Origin: Promethearchaeota archaeon
GTDB taxonomy: Archaea; Asgardarchaeota; Lokiarchaeia; Sigynarchaeales; SOKP01
Direction: 5' to 3'
NCBI GenBank assembly: GCA_016839905.1
Contig: JAEOTJ010000078.1
Span: 1 to 29,755 of the forward strand
DNA length: 29,755 nucleotides
Shown here: positions 24,186 through 29,755 of the stretch, one piece after another
Numbering within the stretch: the stretch's first letter is position 1
Layout of the letters: the number at the start of each line of letters is the position of its first letter
Position numbers and translations under genes: made by a program
Notes under the pieces: generated by a model
Database searches by the model: none
What the model was told of the DNA's origin: nothing
Seen by the model: the letters and a program-made list of their open reading frames with translations, nothing else

Positions 24186-25901
24186 CTAAAGTGTTTCTAA
24201 AAACTTGTAAGCAATATATAAAAATGCATCATTAACATTCTCTCCTGTCTTGGCAGAAGTAAGAATGTAATGAAATCCAAATTCCTGTGCTAATTTTTTA
24301 ATTTCTAATTCACTTACAAGCAAATTCTCTAAATCGGATTTATTTCCGACAATAACTATTGGAATTTCGACTTGTACGGATTTTTTTATATCATTATACC
24401 ACAATTTTATATCTTCAAATGTCTTAGGGCGAGATCTATCCAAAACTATAAATGCTGCAAGAGCACCATTATAAAATCGTGCTCTATATGGTGCCATTTG
24501 TGTCATTTGGCCTCCAATATCCCATAATATAAAATCTATAGTCGTTTCATCATTGATTTTAAGAATCTTTTGAGAGAGTTCTACTCCTATTGTAGATTGA
24601 TAACTCTCTTTAAATCTGTTTTCGACAAATCTTTTTATTAAAGAGGACTTTCCTACTTTAAAATCCCCAGTTATAATCAGCTTCGTAGTAAATTTCCCGG
24701 CAGGGATTTTTCCACTTTTAGTTTTAGATAATACTTTTATTATCTCAGGAATCTCAAGAGACACATTTTCTTCTCTATCTAATAATAATTCAATTTTTCC
24801 AGCAACATGCTCTGAATAAACTCTCAATTCGATATCTGAGGTCGATGGATCTGCTACTGTTGTTAAGATGGATTTTGCCCCTAGTGAGCAAAATGCGAAT
24901 TTTTTATCTGCTGTTGATGTTATGACAAAAAAATTACTCTTAGTTCCAAATTCGCGTTTTATTCTCTCCATAGAACCATCCATTATCGCTGAGATTGCTC
25001 CCATTACCATTTCATCTTCAATCCCTCCTCTGATTTCGGAGGCCAATATTAATCCTTCTCGGTCAGATATGGATATCCCATCTACACCTGGAACTTCATT
25101 AATAAAGTTTCTCAATAATGTTTTAAGTCGATTTTCTATTAGGGATAGATCTAATTTAGCAGGTTTCTGAATTTGTTTTACATCTGATGCTTGAAAATAT
25201 TTTAATACACCTAACTCTTTTAAATTTTTTTTTAATTCTTGTTCATTCTTTAAAATATCATCTAAAAAGGATTCATCTCCAATTTCTTGGCAAAGTTTTT
25301 TAAGTTGATCAAAAATTTGTTCTGCCTTATCAAAATCTTGAGATTTTAAAATAGAGATTAATTCATCTTTTAATTCTTCTTTTTTAGATAAAGAATCTAA
25401 TAAGGATTTAATTTCAAAACCTTTACCTAAAATATCTGCTATTATTTTTACCATATTATCTTTATTATCTGGATTTATAGCACTCATAGGAAAAGTTATT
25501 AAGCCTAAGCTTTCTTCTATTTCTGCAGGTTCCATTGCCCCCTCTAAGTCTTGTTTATTACCAATTATGGCAGTTCGGGCAATTGGAACTTCTTCTTTTA
25601 TTAATTTCACAAGTTCTTTACTACTATTAATGTTTCTCTCAGTAGAATCTGTTATTAAAAGAATTGCATCACTTCCTTTGATAAAACTCTGCCAGATGAA
25701 ACTAATTTGCTCTTCTCCGGTATAATCCCATATATAAAAATTTTCATTTCCGATTTTTAATGTTGCAATATCACCTGTTATTTCTGGAAAATGCTGAATG
25801 GGAATTTCCTCTGATCTAATTAATTCCGTGATTGTTGTTTTTCCAACACCATTCTCTCCTATTAAACATACTTTTGGTCTTAAATCTTGAATTTTTTGGA
25901 T
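24186..25901 (-). CDS. GTPase - Roadblock - Rab-like GTPase fusion protein (shorter paralogue)
   Basis: About 571 residues. N-terminal small GTPase (~5-165): GENGVGKT (15-22), WDYTGEE, NKQD (115-118), followed by a helical linker, then a Roadblock/LC7-like domain (~267-382; ISISDREGLILASE, FCSLGAKSILTTV), then a complete Rab-like GTPase (~402-571): GDFKVGKSS, WDIGGQ, NKSD, TSAKTG. No C-terminal lipidation Cys. Roadblock domains scaffold or regulate GTPases (MglB, Ragulator), so this looks like a regulator built together with its GTPases; inference. A start from GTG 25610 would lose the G1 loop. The frame is open to 25904, but a TAA (25905-25907) follows the only GTG (25908-25910), so ATC 25899-25901 is chosen. 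It follows the longer paralogue by 39 bases. Confidence 0.85.
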   Translation of the reverse strand: MQKIQDLRPKVCLIGENGVGKTTITELIRSEEIPIQHFPEITGDIATLKIGNENFYIWDYTGEEQISFIWQSFIKGSDAILLITDSTERNINSSKELVKLIKEEVPIARTAIIGNKQDLEGAMEPAEIEESLGLITFPMSAINPDNKDNMVKIIADILGKGFEIKSLLDSLSKKEELKDELISILKSQDFDKAEQIFDQLKKLCQEIGDESFLDDILKNEQELKKNLKELGVLKYFQASDVKQIQKPAKLDLSLIENRLKTLLRNFINEVPGVDGISISDREGLILASEIRGGIEDEMVMGAISAIMDGSMERIKREFGTKSNFFVITSTADKKFAFCSLGAKSILTTVADPSTSDIELRVYSEHVAGKIELLLDREENVSLEIPEIIKVLSKTKSGKIPAGKFTTKLIITGDFKVGKSSLIKRFVENRFKESYQSTIGVELSQKILKINDETTIDFILWDIGGQMTQMAPYRARFYNGALAAFIVLDRSRPKTFEDIKLWYNDIKKSVQVEIPIVIVGNKSDLENLLVSELEIKKLAQEFGFHYILTSAKTGENVNDAFLYIAYKFLETL

Positions 25902-25907
25902 TTTTTA

Positions 25908-25914
25908 CACCTTT
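25908..25914 (-). promoter_or_regulatory. Ribosome binding site of the shorter GTPase paralogue
   Basis: AAAGGTG, then six bases, then ATC. The in-frame TAA directly after this GTG rules it out as the start of the open frame. Confidence 0.5.
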
Positions 25915-25940
25915 AGATAAATTAAAAATATATAAATAAA

Positions 25941-27911
25941 TTAAAGAGTTTCTAAAAACTTATAAGCAATATATAAAAATGCATCATTAACATTCTCTCC
26001 TGTTTTAGCGGAAGTAAGAATGTAATGAAATCCAAACTCCTGCGCCAATTTTTTAATCTCTAATTCACTTACAAGCATATTTTCTAAATCTGATTTATTT
26101 CCGACTATAACTATTAGAATATCGCCCTGAACGGATTTTTTTATATCATTATACCACATTTTTACATCTTCAAATGTTTTAGGGCGAGATCTATCCAAAA
26201 CTATAAATGCCGCATGAGCACCATTATAAAATCGTGATCTATATGGTGTCATTTGCGTTATTTGACCTCCAATATCCCAAACAATGAAATCAAAAGTCGT
26301 TTCATCACTGATTTCAATAATTTTTTGAGAAAGTTCTACACCTACAGTAGCTTGATAATCTTCTTCAAAAGTATTGTCGATAAAACGTTTTATTAAAGAC
26401 GTCTTTCCTACATGATAGTCACCAGTTATTATTAATTTGGTTGAATAGTTCCCGGCAGGAATTTTTCCACTTTTGGTTTTAGATAATACTCTAACTATTT
26501 CAGGAATCTCAAGAGATATTCTTTCTTTTTCATTTAATAATAATTCAACCTTTCCCGCAATATGTTCTGAATAAACTCTTAATTCAATATCCGTGGTAGT
26601 TAATTCTGCAACTGTTGTTAAAATGGATTTAGGCCCTTGTGAACAATACACGTATTTTTTATCCTCGGATGTTATAATATTACAAAATTTACTTTTCATA
26701 CCAGATTCCTTAATAATTCTATCCATGTATCCTTCCTTTTTTTCATCAATTTCATAGTCTACTCTTTGGTATCCACGAATGGCAAAATTCTTATCTACAA
26801 ATACTTGAAAATGATGCTCACAGATTAATTCTTTTGGAATTGAAAGTGTTGTTACTCGAGATGATTCCTCAATAATGGATTTCGGAATAGGCATCCTCTT
26901 TTTTCCATGGCAAATTGGACATATTATATTTAAATACTTTTTTTCTGCTTGATCACTGAGTCCAGTGGTTTCCAGCGTTTTTGCAGTACTCGTACTAATT
27001 CCTAATTCAGAAATGTCTTCAACTTTACTCTCAAAAGTAATAATATTTCCACCTCGATCACTAACACTCACCGCTATTATGCTCTCAATGTCATTAATAT
27101 AATTTTTTAATAGTGTTTTCATATCATTTTCGATCGAAGGTGGTTTCTGAGGCAAAATTTGTTGAGATCCAATCGTTCCTGCTGGAGTTGGTGCTTTTTG
27201 GGCACGTTCTTCTTTTTCTAATATTTCTTTTAATATTTTCCCTCTTTCCTTATATTCATTACCAATAAAATTATCACCAAGTTGATAGCATAGATCTGTG
27301 ATCTTGTCATAATATTGAATTGCTTTTTTAAAATCTTCTACTTTTAATGCTTCTTCTAACTCAATTATTGAGGTCTCTCTCTCATTCAATGCTTTTAATA
27401 TAGAAGTGACTTCATCACTAATATTCAAGAGCTTTGCGATTATTTCAACGATTTTCTTTTGACTTTTTGGATTTAAGGCATTTATTGGATATGATTTACA
27501 ACCCAAGTATTCTTCTATTTCTGAAGATTTTACTGCACCTTCTAAATCTTGTTTATTACATAGAACTGCAATGCGGTCTGGTGAAATTTGTTGTTTTATT
27601 AATTCTAAAAGCTCTTTACTCTCATCTATATTACCTAAAGTAGAATCTGTAATTAATAATACAGCATCACTTCCTTTAAGAAAATCTTGCCATATAAAAC
27701 TGAATTGCTCTTGCTCCGTATAATCCCATATATAAAATTCTTTTTTTCCAATTTTTAAAGTTAAAATATCTCCTGTAATTTCGGGAACGTGTTGAACATG
27801 ATTTTCTTCTGATTTAAGTAATTCAATGATCGCTGTTCTTCCAACTCCAATATTTCCTATTAAACATATTTTCGGTCTCAAATCTTGAATCTTTTTTATT
27901 CTTACCCGCAC
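25941..27911 (-). CDS. GTPase - Roadblock (zinc insert) - Rab-like GTPase fusion protein (longer paralogue)
   Basis: 656 residues. An N-terminal GTPase-like domain (~12-165) has GNIGVGRT (19-26) with Arg25 replacing the invariant Lys, and DYTE with Glu66 replacing the G3 Gly, though NKQD (119-122) is kept. This domain is likely impaired. A helical linker (~170-240), then a Roadblock-like domain (~262-465) interrupted at ~325-390 by a zinc element CPICH...CEHH (Cys331, Cys334, Cys364, His366/367) and a VDKNF...GYQRVD segment. The C-terminal Rab-like GTPase (~485-656) is complete: GKTS (503-506), Thr522, DIGGQ (546-550), NKSD (605-608), SAK (634-636). No lipidation Cys. The last 43 residues are identical to those of the shorter paralogue. 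The first codon is GTG within AAAAGGTG, and the paralogue aligns from the following ATA, so the start is uncertain. Confidence 0.87.
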   Translation of the reverse strand: MRVRIKKIQDLRPKICLIGNIGVGRTAIIELLKSEENHVQHVPEITGDILTLKIGKKEFYIWDYTEQEQFSFIWQDFLKGSDAVLLITDSTLGNIDESKELLELIKQQISPDRIAVLCNKQDLEGAVKSSEIEEYLGCKSYPINALNPKSQKKIVEIIAKLLNISDEVTSILKALNERETSIIELEEALKVEDFKKAIQYYDKITDLCYQLGDNFIGNEYKERGKILKEILEKEERAQKAPTPAGTIGSQQILPQKPPSIENDMKTLLKNYINDIESIIAVSVSDRGGNIITFESKVEDISELGISTSTAKTLETTGLSDQAEKKYLNIICPICHGKKRMPIPKSIIEESSRVTTLSIPKELICEHHFQVFVDKNFAIRGYQRVDYEIDEKKEGYMDRIIKESGMKSKFCNIITSEDKKYVYCSQGPKSILTTVAELTTTDIELRVYSEHIAGKVELLLNEKERISLEIPEIVRVLSKTKSGKIPAGNYSTKLIITGDYHVGKTSLIKRFIDNTFEEDYQATVGVELSQKIIEISDETTFDFIVWDIGGQITQMTPYRSRFYNGAHAAFIVLDRSRPKTFEDVKMWYNDIKKSVQGDILIVIVGNKSDLENMLVSELEIKKLAQEFGFHYILTSAKTGENVNDAFLYIAYKFLETL

Positions 27912-28383
27912 CTTTTAATATTTTTCAGCAGAATTATTATTAAGCATTCCTTTTTTAATGATTAATCATGAATATATTTTTTGTATAATATTATTCTACA
28001 ATTTCTATTAGTTCTTAAATTTAATAAAACATTTCATATAATTTAATTTTTTTATGATCATTTGATTAATGCCTAAATCTTGTGTATATATAAATGATTT
28101 TTTCTTATCCATCTAATAATTTTACGTACTTCCCTCCAAGCTGTAATTCCATACGATTAACAATGCGATCGAGTACTTTTCTAATCTAATGACAATTAAA
28201 AACCTTATTTTAGGATGTGATATCTAGGTGATCCGAAGGAAAAGGAATAAAAGCTTGTGTAATTAAATATGTGGGTATTATCGTATAATGTAATTTTAAA
28301 TCATTTAGGAAAGTAAAGATATATATAATCATATTGAATCCTTTTATTTATAAGGAATAAGAGAAATGAAGGTACATTAAATA
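27912..28383. other. Intergenic region before the surface protein (472 bases)
   Basis: AT-rich gap between divergent genes. It holds a perfect 12-base palindrome at 27958-27969 and a possible ribosome site (GAAGGT) at 28369-28374. I see no RNA gene, no ORF and no clear terminator. Confidence 0.5.
27958..27969. promoter_or_regulatory. Perfect 12-base palindrome upstream of the GTPase operon
   Basis: ATGATTAATCAT reads the same on both strands, about 47 bases upstream of the longer GTPase gene. It may be an operator; chance is possible in AT-rich DNA. Confidence 0.3.
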
Positions 28384-29755
28384 ATGATAACAAATTATAA
28401 AGTTTTAAGAAAGAAAAAAAAAAAAATCAAATCTATTAGAATAATAATCTTCATGATTATACTCCCAATCTTCTTTAACTCCCTTTTTTTTACAATTTTA
28501 ACCAAAAATTCAAATCAAGATAATAGAGAAAAAGATCTAAAAGAGGATATTAAATTATATTATTCGGCATCTCATCCACCAAATGCGATTTATTTTAAGT
28601 ATTATAAATTTATCACGATTGATAATTCAAAAGTTTCCGGTTCTGGAAACCATGAAAACTTTCCTGTTCTCATTTCTATTCTTGATTCGGATTTATATGA
28701 CAATGTTCAATCAAATGGCAATGATATTGCCTTTTACAATGGTAGCATTTGGCTAGATCACGAGATAGAATATTTTAATATAAATTATAACGATACTCAC
28801 GCAAAATTGGTAGCTTGGGTTCGTATTCCAAGTTTATCGACATCTATTGATACAATCATTCGGATGTATTATGGAAACTCCACCATGGGTTCGCAGCAAA
28901 ATCCCGAAGGGGTGTGGAATTCGAATTATATGGGAGTCTGGCATTTATCCGAGGATCCTACAGGGATTATTTATGATTCCACTTCCAATGATAATGATGG
29001 GACTGCTCAAGGTACTTGGACCTCTGGTGATCAAGTCCCGGGACAAATTGATGGGAGTTTAGATTTTGATGGGAACGCCCAGTCTGATTTAATCAACCTC
29101 GGAACTGGTAGTAGTTTAGCAATCACGGGAGAACTCACTATTCAAATATGGGCAAAACCAAATGTCCTTAATGCTTACATGGGTATTGGTGGAAAATCAG
29201 GATCTACTGCAGGTAATTATTACGGTTATGCTCTTTCCAAATTGGCTAATAATTATTTTAGATTACAAGTCTGCGATAATGTTTTTTATTCTATTGAAAG
29301 TGACTCTGCATATGCTGATACTGATTGGCATCATATCGTAGGTGTTCGACGTGGTGGAACTATTTATCTCTATATTGATGGTATCCAACAAGAAGCGACA
29401 ATAGTACAAACTTTAGCCGCAGATCCAGATATAGCTTATATTGGAAGACAATATAATGATTTTGCTGATAGACATTGGAATGGGAATATAGATGAATTTA
29501 GAATTTCAAGCACGGGAAGAACTGCTGGTTGGATTAAAACAGATTATAATAATCAAAATGAGCCTGATGAATTTTATTCTGTTAGCGTTGCGTTCCAAGT
29601 AATACCTCCAAAGCCAGAAGACTTTCAGTATCATAAAGTTATTACGATTGATCCTTCAAAAGTCGCGGGTACTGGGAGTCATGAAGATTTTCCAGTTCTT
29701 ATTTCTTTATTTGATGAGGATTTACATGATAATACTCAACCAGATGGAGATGATA
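28384..29755 (+). CDS. Partial surface protein: DUF2341 and LamG-like domains
   Basis: A 457-codon open frame runs off the right edge, so the C-terminus is missing. A Lys-rich start and a membrane segment (~18-40) suggest an exported, anchored protein. Then comes a DUF2341-like domain (~75-180; FITIDNSKVSG, ENFPVLISI, IPSLSTSIDTIIRMYYG), a LamG/concanavalin-like lectin domain (~190-385; LEDPTGIIYDSTSNDNDG, GELTIQIWAKP, TDWHHIVGVRRGG, GNIDEFRIS) and the start of a second DUF2341 copy (~418 on; VITIDPSKVAG, EDFPVLISL). The DUF2341-lectin repeat is common in archaeal surface proteins. Start ATG 28384 has AAGGT ten bases before it. Adhesive role inferred. Confidence 0.85.
   Translation, partial: MITNYKVLRKKKKKIKSIRIIIFMIILPIFFNSLFFTILTKNSNQDNREKDLKEDIKLYYSASHPPNAIYFKYYKFITIDNSKVSGSGNHENFPVLISILDSDLYDNVQSNGNDIAFYNGSIWLDHEIEYFNINYNDTHAKLVAWVRIPSLSTSIDTIIRMYYGNSTMGSQQNPEGVWNSNYMGVWHLSEDPTGIIYDSTSNDNDGTAQGTWTSGDQVPGQIDGSLDFDGNAQSDLINLGTGSSLAITGELTIQIWAKPNVLNAYMGIGGKSGSTAGNYYGYALSKLANNYFRLQVCDNVFYSIESDSAYADTDWHHIVGVRRGGTIYLYIDGIQQEATIVQTLAADPDIAYIGRQYNDFADRHWNGNIDEFRISSTGRTAGWIKTDYNNQNEPDEFYSVSVAFQVIPPKPEDFQYHKVITIDPSKVAGTGSHEDFPVLISLFDEDLHDNTQPDGDD

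Noticed and set aside
24868..25170. 100-codon plus-strand open frame
   Set aside because: Antisense shadow of the Roadblock region of the GTPase gene.
25611..25910. Shorter GTPase gene as a pseudogene with a broken 5' end
   Set aside because: The frame is open through the whole P-loop region with intact motifs and its own ribosome site; only the start codon is unusual, so loss of function is not supported.
27912..28383. RNA gene in the long gap before the surface protein
   Set aside because: No tRNA-like arms or conserved loop and no GC-rich island of the kind seen for structured RNA in AT-rich genomes.

Overview
The window most likely comes from an Asgard archaeon, probably Lokiarchaeia-like. 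This is inferred from its very AT-rich sequence, the archaeal (anhydromevalonate-phosphate) isoprenoid pathway, a geranylgeranyl reductase, and two tandem proteins that join Ras-superfamily GTPase domains to a Roadblock domain, a combination typical of Asgard genomes. No rRNA, tRNA, CRISPR array or transposase was found.

Left part (1-18.5 kb): an isoprenoid supercluster. After a partial unknown gene at the left edge and a cis-prenyltransferase (uppS-like, minus strand), a plus-strand series encodes HMG-CoA synthase, class II HMG-CoA reductase, UbiD-type anhydromevalonate phosphate decarboxylase, the large and small subunits of phosphomevalonate dehydratase (aconitase X), mevalonate kinase, and one protein joining isopentenyl phosphate kinase to type 2 IPP isomerase. 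Facing it, overlapping by 4 bases, is a UbiX-type flavin prenyltransferase that would make the prenylated FMN needed by the decarboxylase. The UbiX gene ends a minus-strand series of a small zinc protein, a PaaK-like adenylating enzyme and two membrane-anchored alpha/beta-hydrolase-fold proteins. A stand-alone response-regulator receiver follows, then a geranylgeranyl reductase / trans-prenyl diphosphate synthase operon. Together these cover every step from acetoacetyl-CoA to IPP and DMAPP, then elongation and saturation of prenyl chains.

Middle part (18.8-24.1 kb): membrane and surface proteins. These are a beta-helix ectodomain protein with two membrane segments and a cytoplasmic double zinc ribbon, a two-pass protein with a fibronectin-III-like ectodomain, a multi-winged-helix regulator, a small membrane-anchored double zinc ribbon protein, and an unrecognised beta-rich protein.

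Right part (24.2-29.8 kb): two tandem paralogues with the order GTPase - helical linker - Roadblock - Rab-like GTPase, then a truncated surface protein with DUF2341 and LamG-like domains running off the right edge.

The most unexpected signals are these. (1) Several genes have a Shine-Dalgarno-like GGTG followed 6-9 bases later by AUA or AUC. In two of them an in-frame stop lies directly after the GTG, and no AUG/GUG/UUG can start the full domain. (2) The GTPase-Roadblock-GTPase pair has one degenerate N-terminal GTPase and a zinc module inserted in one Roadblock domain. (3) The IPK-isomerase fusion has His in place of the catalytic Gln of type 2 isomerase. All functional calls rest on motif reading only; no database search was run.
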